From Dolomedes plantarius (taxonomy: Eukaryota > Arthropoda > Arachnida > Araneae > Dolomedidae): a DNA stretch of 64,000 bases. Positions 22,801-35,500 of the stretch are shown here, in pieces. The DNA is taken from contig OU015495.1 of NCBI GenBank assembly GCA_907164885.2, positions 214,399,224 to 214,463,223 on the forward strand, written 5' to 3'. Position 1 is the stretch's first letter. The number at the start of each line of letters is the position of its first letter. The notes under the pieces are model-generated. The model saw nothing but the letters and a program-made list of their open reading frames with translations, searched no databases and was not told the origin of the DNA. Position numbers and translations under genes: made by a program.

Positions 22801-25800
22801 TTGCGGACGGCCGCTAATGTTTACACCTGGTAGTGGCAGCTGTTGCCATTCGGAGTGTAGAAATGTCGTCGATTTTTGTGCCGCATACCTACGCGTTTTA
22901 TATATATAGATGTTTTATAGTACTGTAAAGCATTAAATTATTTAGTACTTTTTATTTCTGTTTCCAAGAATTGCTTATATTTTTGGTTCACCTTTAAAAG
23001 CAATTTTTATTATTAATTTCAAGTATATTAGAACATACTAAAAGTGCATTTTAGTAACAAAATAACATTTTTGAAATCCTTTTTCTAAAATATTTTGCCT
23101 CTACAACAGATATTTTCTCTTGGTTGTTTTCCTTGATTACGATATAAAATTGTTCAAATGTTTTCCTTTCAAATCACACTTTTTTAAAAATCAGTTTTCA
23201 GTTCACACATGTTAAACATAGCATTAATAAAATTTAAGCATTAAAAATATCTCAGTAAACATAAAATCCAAATAAGGAACTGTTAATAGCAGTTATAGTG
23301 TTAATAAAATAGTAATAGCCAATATATAAATAATGAACATGAATCTTAGAAAGTTTATACCTTTAAAAAATAAATAAATAAATAATAATAATAATAGCTT
23401 ATATAAGTAAATACAATTAATCTTGGGGAGAGAAAGCAAGGTCATTGAATTTTTCCTGATAGCTTCATCAAAGTGTGTAACTACAATGTGAAGATTTTAT
23501 TGACTGCAATAGACTGGTCACTGGAGAGCACAGTAAAAAGGAAAAAAAAATTGTACATTGTTTATTCAGACATAAAATTATGAATTCAATGAGAAAACAA
23601 GCAAAAAATAATGACAGTAACTCTAAATGCCCTCAATGAAACAATATAAGAACTTAAAAGTAGTCATAGATTATTTTTCTCACCAGAAAGAACAAGTAAA
23701 AAATATATATCTGCAAGCAACAAAATGACTCAAGTGCTTAAACTTCAGAAAAAGACTCCTCATTTAAACTGATTGTAAACCATGCCTGTTAAGTGTTCCT
23801 ATATATTTCTGTACCTTTACAGGCATATCATCACTCTTTCTGAAATTCCTATGAAATCTTATCACCAGTCTCAAAACCTCAAAATTTCCCTAGATTCTTC
23901 CTTTAGAAAACTTCAATGGTTAGTCTTAGTACCTTATTTTGCAATGAATGCTGATTCTATTGATATTGATTTTGTAGAGTTAACTTGGGCTGTTTAGTTT
24001 CTGGAGCAAGCATGAATTTCTAGAAATGATGCGAAAGATTTGGAGTAGTTATGTATATAAAGGTAATTAAGAAACCACAACAAAAATATTCTGAACATAT
24101 TTTGAATGAAATAAGGGTAAATGCAGAGGTACTTTTGCTATGATATTTCACTGGAACACAGTAGATATAATTGTAATATATACACTTAGAACATAGTATA
24201 AAATACATAGACCATAGTATAAAATATAAACACATTTCTTTGAATTTAATAGTTAATAAATTTGCTAAATTTTTCATTGGCATATTTCAGTTAATTTCCA
24301 ATGTTATTTAGAATATTTGTTATTCCAATAAATATAAGATTAATTTCTCTTCCTCCAACATGTACTAAAAAAGTTTCAACACTGTATCCTGATGGTGTCA
24401 AGATTTATATTGCTCTTTTACACAAAATGCAGCATATACGGCAAAATAGTTCAAAGCAGCTGATTTGCATTGCAGAACTTTATTTTTGGTTTAAATTTGA
24501 AATGAGGGTAAAACTCATTTCAAATGTATTGATTTACTATCAATCAGAATAGAGAAGAATAATTAACTGCAGTCAAAAAGGAGGCAGCTAAAGATGAAAA
24601 AAATGAGAAATATATATATTAATTTTTAAATGGGTATTTATAAGAAACTGCATTCTAGGGTTTGATAGTTTCATAAACAATGCAAAAGCTTTATAAATAA
24701 CAATGTAGATTGGTTTCATAAAACATTTGTACTGCTTTTTTTTACAATGAATACAGCATATATACCTATGAATTAGCATTTAAAAGTCTACTTCATAAAA
24801 GAAAATGCTCAGCTGTAATGACTATAAGATTTTACCAAAGAAAATAAAACCAGGAGCTTTTGGGACTTAAAAAAGGGGGAAAATGGTAACTTATGCTCTC
24901 CATTACAAAATGTAAACCAAAAGACAATTATTTAGTAAAGATTTATTATCAGCCTTTAGTTTTATGGTTTTCCTGAAAATTCAAATTTATTCTCCAATAG
25001 AATAAGCATCCTATATGTTAAAAATGAGGTTTCAGAGTTACAGAATCTATTAATAAAATGCATTTAAAGATCTTTTCCTTTAAACAAGAAGAAGAAAAAA
25101 AAAAGAATGGAAAGGTTATAGAAAATTTTTTCTAAGCATTATTTATAAAGCAATATTAATTATAATATAAGGATAGCTCCAGACATGGTCTTTTTGGACA
25201 CATAAATTGAAATGAAGCATTTCTTACAACATAGTATAAAAAAGCTAAGTAAATACTTCATAGACTTAAAGTTTCAAATATTTTCATAAATATTTCATGG
25301 TGAGAAAAAAATTACTTTCATTTTCAAGAGAAACCAAAAGCTGTTTAACAAACAATTTATATTATCAGGGAATAAATATTATCTTTAGCATTCTTTCAGA
25401 TTTCAGCAACATCATTAAATGAAAAAGTTTTCAATTATTCATTTTCAGCCCAATTCATCTATGAATTAGCATCTGAAAGCCTACTTCTTTGTGTTGAGTT
25501 TACTCTATAAGTTATACATTCACAAGTCAAAATGATTATGAAGAAAAAAAAAAGGAAGCAACATTTTAACTGTGGGCAAAGAAATTTTAGGTGTGACTTA
25601 AATGTTGACAAACTTTGCTTAGTTGCAAGGTCAACATAATTTCTTAATTATAATGCACATTATGCATATGATAACTTAATGACAAAACTTTTATATAACA
25701 CATGAACTTAAGTCAATGAAATTTTTTTTGAAAATTACCATTTAATGAAGAGATTATTTATAATTGCATATATTTTTTTTATGACTGTCCAAATGCTAAT

Positions 25801-27853
25801 TTTAGGGAAAAAATTCAGTATGAAATACATGAGATAAAAGTTAAGCACAAAAATAATTTAATTTAAGAATCAAAAGAATAAGTTATATGCATTACCAATT
25901 CCAGTAGATTTGATAATTTCTTTGGCTGGCTTTTTCTCTTTTAAATAATTAAGAGCATCTAATACTTTTTCATCAGATTCATCTGGGTTATCAAGAATGT
26001 TTTTATAGCGAAGGAAATCTTCAACAACTACAACACCCTGAAAATAAATAAAAGCCATTTAATTGAAGACAAGTTTTAAAGGAATAAACAGGCTAAAATT
26101 AATCAACACAATCCTGTAAAACTATTTATGGTATCATGATATTTTAAAATATATATAAAAGGTCTCACAAACTAAAGTAGACTCTGAACCAACCTGGCCC
26201 TTCTCTTTCTCCTACACATATAAATATGCAAAAATATATATACAGTGATTTCCGCTTATAAGAATCACGTTTGTAATTACTGTTTTTGATTCTTATAAGC
26301 GGTTGATTTTTAAGCCGAAATTAAGGTTTTTGGACAGACACACACACACCTATATATACATATATTAGATAATTTACCATAAAATACTCTTTAATTTACG
26401 TTAATTATCTTTTATTAAAATTATTTTTTATAATTTTAAAAATAAACTTAATTTTTAGACCTATAAGTAGATACACATGATTATAGTAAGAGAAGAAAGA
26501 TCCAATATTTGTTACAACATACCTGCTTAACAGTTTTAAAATTTCAACTACAGGAAGGGAGCAAGAAAAATTTCTCTGTGGTAGTTTGACGTAATGAAGT
26601 TTTCAGGAGGCTGTTTATACCTCTCTCAATATAAATAGATCTCAGACGAAGATTCACCTTCTAGCTTACGTTTCACAGTTTGATAACGTGCTGAATCTAC
26701 TGTCACGTTTGCCAAAGTGATAGTGGAAACTTCGCCGAAGAGATTTATGTGTTTGAAGGTCCAGGAAGCCGCAATCAGGATGTGGGAGGTGGGAAAAAAG
26801 AGTCCCTATTTTTGTTTGTCAGTGGAGAAAAATGAAATCAGACCCGGACGGGTAAAGATGACCCTGGGTCAAGCTAATAGAACAGTGTTGTGCTAAAGCT
26901 TGTAAGGGGAAACTATTATGTCATGTCTAACAAAGAAAGGGATGAATTTTACGACTATATTCCATCCCATCTTATCAATCTTTCTTAAAAAAAATAAATA
27001 AATAAATAAATTTTCGTGCCTTTTGAGGGTATAAATGGCTTTTTTGGAAAAATGAAAGGAAAGCGAAGAGTGTAAACTGATTCTTAAAACCGGTGGATTG
27101 ATTCTTTAAAGCGAAAATTTTAACATGAAAATAATACATTTGTTTTTGTTTTCGCGATACTGATTCTTATAACCACTGATCACTATAAGCAGTGGTTACT
27201 GTACTTGTATGAGCTAATACATTATCTCAAAATTCAATAAAACAATGAAAATAAAACAATAAAAAAAATTCAATAAAAAAATGAAAAATATATGGTCTAT
27301 ACTAAAGCAGTAACACTTATTGGAAAGTTATATAGATCTTTCAAAGATGTTAAATACCAATACAGTCCAGTAGAAAAGAGTCTTGATTTCTGTGACTTTT
27401 GTGAAGCTAAATTTTTATAGCCAGATGACTGAATAACAGTATTTTTTAAAAGGTAAAGTTTTAGATTGTTTGCTCATCTGGCTGGTCTTGAAAAATACTT
27501 TAAATATTATTTGAGTTAATCTGGCCTCTGGTCTTCCCAATTACTCACCATTAATGAGGTTTTAACTGTGGTATCATCAACAGAACAGACATCATGTTTA
27601 GTAGGATGGTTATCAAACCCAGAATACCAATCTATCTTTAAGGATTATGCAAAATAAGCAGAAAAATAGGTGTGTGAAGAAGAGGTATATTTTATTAAAA
27701 CAACAGAGAAAAAAACAGCAGAGTTATGTTTCAAAAATGAACTAAAGTTAAATAATTTTTAAGGCTACAAAAATATTTTTTGAAGCAATCCCTAAATGGA
27801 AACTTTTTGCTTACTTTGAGAGAAGAAAGGGTAGCTTGCTTTAGGTGAGGCAT
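19889..27853 (-). CDS. TCEANC2: TFIIS N-terminal domain protein, TCEANC2 orthologue
   Basis: Exons on the minus strand: 27894-27815, 26037-25896, 21800-21607 and 20077-19889 (TAG). All have AG/GT borders and consistent phases. From ATG 27853 the product is 187 residues, against about 208 in human TCEANC2. Matching landmarks by recall: KQATLSSLK, VVVVEDFLRYKNIL, LKEKKPAKEIIKSTGIG, SLYELWK (the LW-type TFIIS N-domain helix bundle), then EIFHKCNRLISKSYRRTVRK and FVLRHEK. The family shares the N-terminal domain of elongation factor TFIIS but lacks its zinc ribbon; its exact role is not settled. The exon with the ATG is open for 13 codons upstream of it, so a further 5' exon may supply another start. 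Introns hold a Helitron and a pogo-like element. Confidence 0.88.
20078..21606 (-). other. TCEANC2 last intron
   Basis: An AT-rich intron, donor GTATGA, acceptor TTTCAG. I recognise no repeat or RNA gene in it. Confidence 0.75.
21801..25895 (-). other. TCEANC2 second coding intron with a Helitron
   Basis: A 4.1-kb intron, donor GTAATG, acceptor TTATAG. It holds the Helitron at 22139-22910 and a short AAT/AAATA microsatellite at about 23367-23396. The remainder is AT-rich with no credible ORF. Confidence 0.75.
22139..22910 (-). mobile_element. Non-autonomous Helitron
   Basis: On the minus strand it starts TCTATATATATAAAACGCG and ends GGTCGCGCAGCGGCTAG. The hallmarks are TC at the 5' end, CTAG at the 3' end, a short GC-rich hairpin-prone run just before it, and insertion between A and T (22911 and 22138) with no duplication. 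Length is 772 bp, with no Rep/helicase coding sequence. Confidence 0.75.
26243..27201. mobile_element. pogo-like element, copy 1 (copy 2 at 53086-54051)
   Basis: A 959-bp element in the first TCEANC2 intron, with TA on both sides. Left end CAGTGATTTCCGCTTATAAG; right end inverted CAGTAACCACTGCTTATAG. It is similar over its whole length to 53086-54051, including the internal block at about 26640-26960. Both strands have only short broken frames, so both copies are non-autonomous. Confidence 0.85.
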
Positions 27854-28704
27854 TTTTTGATAACTTAATTTTAAATTTATATGGATTTTTGAACCTGAAA
27901 GAAAATAACAGAGTATTAATAAAAGATAACATCAAAATTATAAAGCCATAAAAGAGAGAAAAAAAATCAAATCTTGTTACATTAATACATACATGAAAGA
28001 AACATGCAAATTCAAAGTATGTACATAAACATAAAATAATTCAACAAAGAAATGTGAATGCACAAAAGATACACATAAGAAGGAAAGTTCATAAATTATG
28101 CCAAAATACTTCATTAAAATAAAATTTTTAACTTTTCAGTTTGCTAACTGTTATAATAAGTGAAAAGTAAAGCTTTTTAAAAATCCGTAAACATATCAAA
28201 ATTTGAAAAATTGTTTCAGACACAGTTTACTGAAAAAAAATACAATTTTGATTTTTTAATTCAGATGACTTAAATTCAAGTTAAACAATGAAAGTGAATC
28301 TAATGTGAGTTCCCCAATGATAATATATTTTTGAATATCTCTTATGATGTATCTCTGTGGCATTATGGCAGATGCTGATATGTCTGAAAGATTCAATTTA
28401 ATGTTTTAAGTTGATATGTTATACTTATAATTAGTTCTTTAATGTAGCAAAAGCTGATAGTGGAATTATGAAATAATACTAAGTTATTCGTATTGGCAAA
28501 TGCTGTTATGTATAAAAGAGATAATACTTGGTCCCTAATTGAAAACATTCATTAAAGACCAGCCATATGCTTGAGGTTGAATATGAGTATTAACTAAAGA
28601 ATATTTGGATTGAAAAACTTAATTGAATGATTTTACATTTTCCAACAAAAGTTACTTTTTAATTTGCCGAAAACATGAAAAAATGACACATAATAATGCC
28701 ACGG

Positions 28705-28705
<1 letters not shown>

Positions 28706-28760
<55 letters not shown>
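28706..28760. repeat. (TA)n/(GT)n compound microsatellite
   Basis: About 19 TA units are followed by about five GT units. Confidence 0.9.
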
Positions 28761-29136
28761 ATGTAACAGATTTATTTTTTGAGTTTTAACTTTAACCTGT
28801 TTTTGTTTCATGTATTTCTACTCTGAAAATACAAATAAATAGTATCTGTTTATGTGAACTTTTTACTCTTAAAAGACAGACATATAATATAAATAGAAAG
28901 AAAATAAATATCACATCCTGATGAACTGAGAATATATTAAAAAACGCTTAGTTTGTTTATCTTAAATTGATAATAAGAGAGTCTGTTAATATTTTGCACA
29001 GACTGACTAAAAATTTGGCTAATTTTTTTAGGGATATAATTTTTAATTTGTACGATTACACAATAAAAATTTTCAACAATAAAATATTTGCATCTAAATT
29101 TGACAAAAGTTGTATATTATTATTTTTATTAACATC

Positions 29137-29196
29137 AAACCTATAGATACAGATACCTATAGATATAGAATAACAAACCTATAGATATAGATAGCA
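29137..29196. repeat. Short minisatellite, ACCTATAGATA-type unit
   Basis: ACCTATAGATA occurs three times within about 50 bp, with GAT and GATATAGA interspersed. It is a local replication-slippage product. Confidence 0.7.
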
Positions 29197-29481
29197 TGGA
29201 CCTGGTCTAGCATTTTCTAGTCCAGGGGGCTTAGCAACATTAAATTAATAGAAAACCAAAACATGACAGAGGAAATATACAAACATTACTTTAGTACTCC
29301 GTATGTAGACATGTATGTGAAAAAATATATAAATAGATATAAAGCAAAAACTATAATTTATCAGACACAAAATAAAAAAAATTGTGCGATATAACAATTA
29401 CGGTCAAATTAAGAAAACGGCGATTTAAATGCTTTCTCTTATCTTAAGCATTTTCAAACAAGAAACACTTACAAGTTGCCT

Positions 29482-29841
29482 TCAATTTTGGAATAAAAAT
29501 TTCCTTCTCAGAAAAATAGCTTCTTTAAACATCTGAACATCTATTCCATCGACGTTTCTGGCAATCGAAGCATCTAATAATTTTTCACCGTTTATTTCTT
29601 CAATTATCCCAGTTATTTGATAAATGGAATCCTTAATAAAGGTTGTGTCATCAAGATATTGCAAATTTACAGGTAATGTTTGAAAAGTTTTGCATTCAGG
29701 ATCAGATAATCTTCCTACACAAGTAACTGGGTTGTAACTTTTTAATTTTCCTAAAACTCTTACCCTCTTGGAATTATTTGTTGGATAAGTTTCAGCTAAA
29801 ATTTCATCAATAAAACAAATTTCACAATATCCGTTTGACAT
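29482..29841 (-). CDS. TEN1: CST complex subunit TEN1 orthologue
   Basis: A single-exon frame of 119 residues, close to the roughly 123 of human TEN1. TEN1 is the small OB-fold subunit of CTC1-STN1-TEN1, which binds single-stranded DNA and promotes telomeric C-strand fill-in and restart of stalled replication. Matches by recall: RVRVLGKLKSYN (first OB strand, like RTFGRL in human), LPVNLQYLD, SIYQITGIIEEING (like SLYIVLGEL), and the C-terminal helix VDGIDVQMFKEAIFLRRKF (like VEGMNLPLLEQAIREQR). The family is short and diverges fast, so an RPA3-like OB protein is the main alternative. The TGA is followed after 9 bases by GTAAGT, so the transcript may be spliced beyond the stop into TCEANC2. 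Confidence 0.75.
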   Translation of the reverse strand: MSNGYCEICFIDEILAETYPTNNSKRVRVLGKLKSYNPVTCVGRLSDPECKTFQTLPVNLQYLDDTTFIKDSIYQITGIIEEINGEKLLDASIARNVDGIDVQMFKEAIFLRRKFLFQN

Positions 29842-30400
29842 ATCACAATGTATGCGGTGATAAAAACAAATGCTAAAATAATTTAGAGATTATAATATAT
29901 TGTGAAGTTTCCCGCAAAAACTTCTGTCAGTACACTGATGCCAATACTCGTTTTTAAAAGTTTGCTACACGGGTTCGGGAAAAAATATGATTTATCTCGT
30001 TATTTGGATACTCCAGAATTCCTGTACAAACTGAGTTTCGAATTGAGTTACGATCGCAATATTTCTTCACCATTCTTACCGTATTATTTTCATACAATAA
30101 AAGCTGGTACCCTGAAGGTACTTTTTCTTTAGCGGGGCACAAGGTATAAATCGCCAGATATAGTTCACATATCGTATTTTTCGGGATTTTTTTGTTTATT
30201 AACTGTAATTCTCGGAATTAATGTTCGCGAATGAACAAAATGCGAACTAAACATGAATTTTAATCATTATTAAGAAAATAATTAGCTAGGACGTCCAAAA
30301 TATTTAACGTCGTTCAAAATTTCTTGAAACTGGTTCTCTTATTTTGTTGTCGCCACAGAAATTTAGCTAGTTCCGATTAAAAATAATGATAGTGTGTCGT
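29842..30400. other. TEN1 upstream region
   Basis: This stretch should contain the TEN1 promoter. I see no TATA box at a convincing position and no recognisable element. Short ORFs on both strands look random. Confidence 0.4.
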
Positions 30401-30407
30401 TCCTCGA

Positions 30408-30960
30408 TGTTTCTTATTTCGCAATTTGGTGCTTCCCCACAATCCGCCGATCTTCCGGAGTGCCAGTTTCCGGATCCACAAAATTGAATTTGGGATTGAC
30501 TTTAAAATGTTGGAATCCGCCTACTTCTAAATTTGTAGTGTAGTACGATTTCCACGAATCTGAATGAATGATGGATCCTTCATTTATGTTGTTCGAAATT
30601 GCTTCCATTATTACGGACAATTAACGGTTAAGTACTTGTACTAGAAACATTCATTTGTTTGTCTTCAGATACCGTTAAATATCCACTCTTGTTGTAGAAC
30701 GCGTCCAGTTACTTTTCTTGTTTAGTGAACAGGCTTTCGCTCACCTCAACGATCATATTTGGACCACCTATATTTTTCCGCTCGCGTTTTTCTAATGAGG
30801 AAGTGCACACTTCTCTCATGTAGGTTTTGCAGTCTACAGCTGCAAAACCTACATGCTGTGTTGTGGGACACTTCGAGCTGTTTTTCGCACCATTTGATAG
30901 ATGTCACTTCTTCGCTCAAGGAATAAATGAACCTGAGAGTAGTAAGAAAAGGCAATCGAG
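30408..30960 (-). pseudogene. Merlin (IS1016/ISXO2-like) transposase remnant
   Basis: Order along the minus strand: EEVTSIKWCEKQLEVSHNTA (N-terminal helical region), then GGPNMIVEVSESLF near 30755, then TGRVLQQEWIFNG, then, after a deletion, SIIHSDSWKSYY and FNFVDPETGTPED. These are the landmarks of the DDE domain of Merlin transposases. Frames change several times and an internal stop is present. In the first catalytic block, where related proteins have V-D-E, this copy reads V-S-E, so the first acidic residue is lost. No terminal repeats were found. Confidence 0.75.
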
Positions 30961-31224
30961 ATGTTTAAAACCATGTTCCGCAACGAATATGCTCTAAGCA
31001 ACATCATAAAAAAAATGGCCATAAAAAATATTGATTGACTGACAAAAATTTGAAAAGAAAAGAATATATATATATATATATATATATACACTGCTGGCCA
31101 CCCAAATTGCAACACCAAGAAAGACAAGAGATATCACAACAAAATTTATTTTGTAGATAACATGTTGACCAAGTATCAAATGATTAAATTTATAGACTTC
31201 TGTGAAGTGTGGTTCCTGCCAAAA

Positions 31225-32257
31225 TCAGTAGCCAGAGTAGTCGCCATTGTTGGAGATCACCGCTGCCACACGCCTCGGCATTGATTCAAAGAGACTTTGG
31301 ATGAGTTCTTGGGGTACAGCAGACCAAGCAGCTTCCACGCGTTGCCAAAGTTGATCTGCTGTGGCAGCTGGGGATGGAATCTGGGTCAATCGTAGAGCAA
31401 CCATGGACCACATGTTTTCTATCGGCGAAAGATCCGGAGAGCGAGGCGGCCAGGGAAGCAACTCAATCTGGCGATTGACGAAGAACCGTTGGACAATGCG
31501 TGCCACGTGTGGTCGCGCATTATCCTGTTGAAATATGGCTGTGGGCAAGCCCTGAAGGTAAGGAAGGACAACTGGCTCCAACACCTCGGAGATGTAGCGT
31601 TGGCTGTTTAAAGTACCGGCAATGCGTACTAGAGGTGTGCGAGAGTGATATCCAATACCGCCCCATACCATAATACCCGGTGCAGGACCAGTGTGGCGGT
31701 GCATAACGCAGCTGTTCATCATCCTCTCTTCACGGTGTCTCCAGACTCGAATGCGACCATCGTGGTGTTGCAGACAGAAGCGTGACTCGTCAGTAAAGAC
31801 AATTTCATTCCATTCTGCCGTCCACATCCTTCTGTCATCGCACCATTGGCGGCGGAGACGTCTGTGGTTCTGCGTCAAGGGACAATGGTCGTCTTGCGGA
31901 CAGACCACTCTGCTGTAAACGGCAACGAATGGTACGCGCAGACACTGGATGATGCGTTACAGACTGCATGTGCTGTGCTATGGTTCGTGATATGACTGAG
32001 CGATCCGTCACTGCCATGCGCACAATTTGCCTGTCATCACGTGAAGTGGTGCGCTGAGGTGGATGCGATCGAACATGCCGGTCTGTCGTACCCTACTGCA
32101 TCCAACGATGACATATCCGCATTACAGTTGTTTGGTTTCGTCCCACACGACTACCGATTTCCCTGAAAGATAATCCACAATCTCGGTAGGCCACTATCCT
32201 TCCTCTGTCGAACTCGGATACTTGATCAAAAGATGATCGCTGTTTTCGGCGAGGCAT
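31225..32257 (-). pseudogene. Tc1 transposase, DD34E type, inactivated
   Basis: It starts MPRRKQRSSFDQVSEFDRGR and has two helix-turn-helix regions (SFREIGSRVGRNQTTVMRI; VSARTIRCRLQQSG). The DDE triad is intact: VFTDESRF, FQQDNARPH and SPDLSPIENMW (spacing as in DD34E). Two lesions are seen: an in-frame TAG at 32093-32095 after the first helix-turn-helix, and a frameshift near 31880-31910 between the paired domain and the catalytic core. Otherwise well conserved, so the element is fairly young. It would cut and paste DNA at TA sites. Confidence 0.9.
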
Positions 32258-32512
32258 AATTGATCGTTTTTTTGAAAAAAAACCACAAGAAAAACACAAT
32301 TGCCGAACTTGAAATCGTCGAAATCTCCAAGCCATGAAGCTACAGAAGGAGCGGAAGCTTCAATGGGGAATTTTTCGAAAAATGAACCGATTGTTGTCGC
32401 TCACCGGTAGAGGGCGCGACATGCAATCGTAGTGACTATTTTACATTGAGTTATACGGAGTGGTGGTGAAAGTTGTTTTATAAATTTTTAAATTTATTAT
32501 GCGTGGAGAAAT

Positions 32513-35500
32513 ATGCCATACACGTGTTTTGCTCCGGGTTGTTCTACTGGCTATAGATCAGTTTTAAAAAGAAATAAAGAAACTGGACAGAGAAATCCTA
32601 GTATATTTGCTGCTCCTAAGGTAAGAACATTATTATTGTTTTGTGTTAATATAAGATGTATAATAATGAGAGAAAAGTACAGCTGCTGTGTTTTAAGTTA
32701 ACGCAAAGTTAAGACATCTTAAGTTCTGCTGGAAATAAGCGTGTTTTATTTTTCAATCATCCCTATATCCCATCAAAAATAATTCATGACGTGTTCACAA
32801 AGCTCTATTGTATGTAAAAAGATGTAAATAATTACTCATACTATTGCTCTAAAGGAAATAGCTCATCAATAAAAGATGTACGATACTTACGTATATAATG
32901 AAGCATTAGTTTTTGATGGTTTTCAAATTTTTAATTACAAATTTACCTTCATTAGCGATTGTAATTCATTTGATATGTTTGTGGTATGTAACAAGTTATC
33001 AGAGAGTTAATTTTATATCAAGCATACAATTTTCATTTTATAAATATATATTGATTTTGTTTGTTGTTCATTTCAATTCTACTCATTCCAGGATAGTGAA
33101 CTTTTGGAGAAATGGCAAAAAGCCATCCCCAGAAAAGACAAAGTTTTCAGTAATCGTGACAGGCTCTGTGAGTTGCATTTTGAAAAAGAGTGTATAGAAA
33201 GGTCATATGTGACTAAACTCACAGATGGAACAATATTTACTCTTGAGAGAGGGTCACCTCTTTTAAAAGCAGGTTCTATACCAACATTATTCCCAAATTT
33301 ACCAAAATATCTGTCTGTTAGAACATGCAAGAGAAAAGCTCCAGCTCCTCGTCATTCTTCATTTGAAAAAAACAAAAGGCCTAATATAAGTACAGATGTT
33401 GAATCTCATACAGAAGCTGAACAACAGCAAAATTATTATTCTACATTTTTGATTCATTTAGAAAATATACAAAAACCAGATTCATGGTGGACAGTAGCAT
33501 CTACTCAAGAGTATCTGATATGTTCAAAATGGAATTCTAAATATTCTTGTGAGCGTCGAGTCATTGTTTGTCAGGATTCATCTGTAAAAGTGTGTACAGA
33601 ATATTATTGTTTAAAAAAGTTGAAATTGCAAAATGGTTAATGGTTAATTTTAAAATGTTAAATGGTGTAAAATAATGTTCTAAGTATATTACTTCCACCT
33701 TAACTATTAGATATAAAAGTAATGAACAGTTGTTTCCAATTGTTGTGTTGATTAATGTAATCATAAGTACTTTTTAAACAGATTTCTTTACTTTAAGAAT
33801 ACATGACATAATGAATTAATGCATATTGATTTTAATCATTAAATATTGCTAATAATAGAAATTGAAGTACACTGCTTTTCGAATTTCAGATTTTTTTGGG
33901 AAATATAGAAATATCACTGGATGTTGATGTGCATGATATTGAAAGCCTGTCATTTTTACTACAGCGTGTTAATGATTTAGTAATTTGCAAAAATGCTGAA
34001 TCAGTGTAAGTTTAATTTTAATCTGTTTCATTGGGTGGTAACATTTGTTCTTGAACTTTACTTATTGTTTCATTTTATTTTAGGATGCCTATTAGTTGTC
34101 TTGGGTATCTCTCTAAGAAAAATAAGCAAACACTGTGTAGTGTGTGCTGTCTATCTATGAAGAGAAAAAATGACTTGAAAAGAAAAAAAGAATTGCGGCT
34201 TGCAGCAAAGAAAAAATTTAAAATTGCGTTACGGATGAAATATATTACACAAATGAATTCTCGTTTGAAGAAGAAGGTTAACCTTAAAGGAAAAATTTTA
34301 AATATAACATTTGAAATTTATTTTTAATTTGATGGTGTATTTATTTTTAACTATTTCTTTACATAGGTTTTGCTGTTAAGAAATGATCTCTTGAGATCTA
34401 AACGTTTATGTGCTGAAGTGAAGGAAAAGGTTTTGCAAACAGCCATTGCTCATTTGCCATCCCAACAACAAATGGCTATAAAAACATGTGTTTCAGCTGC
34501 AAAGGCAACATGTAGTGCGGCCGTGAGATACCCAAGGCAGTGGATTTATGAGTGCCTGCTGCTGAGAATAAAAAGCAGCAAAGCATACAAACATCTAAGG
34601 GAACATAATATACTTTCTTTGCCTTCCCCGCGTACCCTTATGAATTATATTCAGTCTGTTAAGGGGGTGTATGGGTTTCAGAAAAGTATATTCGTGTGTA
34701 TGAAAAAGAAAGCTGGTGACATGGAGGTATCTGACCGCCGAGGTAATGCTTGTGCAAAATTTAATATGATGTATCATGGCTGCAAAAATCTTTCTTAATT
34801 TCTTTATTGTGCTTCTTTTTAGGAACGCTGCTCATTGATGAGATGAAGCTGTCCCCTGCTCTTGTGTTTGATCAGAGAGAACTTTCAGTAAAGGACTTTA
34901 CTGATTTAGGAAAGTTTACTCCGGATCATCAAAAATATGAGAAGGGGGACCATGCTTTAGTGTTCATGCATCAGCCCTTTAAAGGTAAATGGGTCCAAAC
35001 GCTCGCATGCTTTCTGAGCACAGGAGCTGCATCTGGAACAGTGCTCCATCATCTGATTATAGAATGCATCATTCTGCTGGAGCATTCTGGATTTTTTGTG
35101 GATGCTGTCAGGCCCAGATTTCCGCATGGGCAAGTGGGGCACTTGCCCAGGGCCCCCAAAATTATGGGGCCCCCTAATTTAGTATAAAGTTGTACATAGT
35201 TTTGAGAATTTGTTTTTTGGTTAATATAGTAAAGGGGTGCAGCGGCGGATACGGAAAAAAATCCTTGGTGGAGCACAGTGCACCCACTATAGTGAAAGCA
35301 TGCTTACGTCCATAAGCGTTTCTGGTTTAATTTTTTTTTTTTTTTTTGGGGGGGGGGGAGAGTTGTAATAACTCCAGACTGTGATTTATTTTGAATTTAA
35401 AAAGAAAATTTCATGAATTTATTTATTAACATAAAAAAGTAAATTAATTAATTAACACTTCTTATTAATATTCATCATTTTCTTCAAATTTTTGACTTGT

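Larger units (their letters stand above)
27895..29472 (-). other. Interval between TEN1 and first seen TCEANC2 exon
   Basis: It is bounded by a GTAAGT donor on the TEN1 side and a TTTCAG acceptor on the TCEANC2 side, so it may be an intron of a shared transcript. It contains a (TA)n tract. A separate TCEANC2 promoter and first exon could also lie here; none was identified. Confidence 0.5.

Noticed and set aside
33584..33640. Continuation of P transposase exon 2 to its in-frame stop
   Set aside because: The GTAAAA donor at 33584 and the in-phase exon at 33890 give a better fit to an uninterrupted transposase.
34807..35187. Frame ending in a Pro-rich tail after the transposase exon
   Set aside because: The tail is translation of the MITE that begins at 35109, not native protein.
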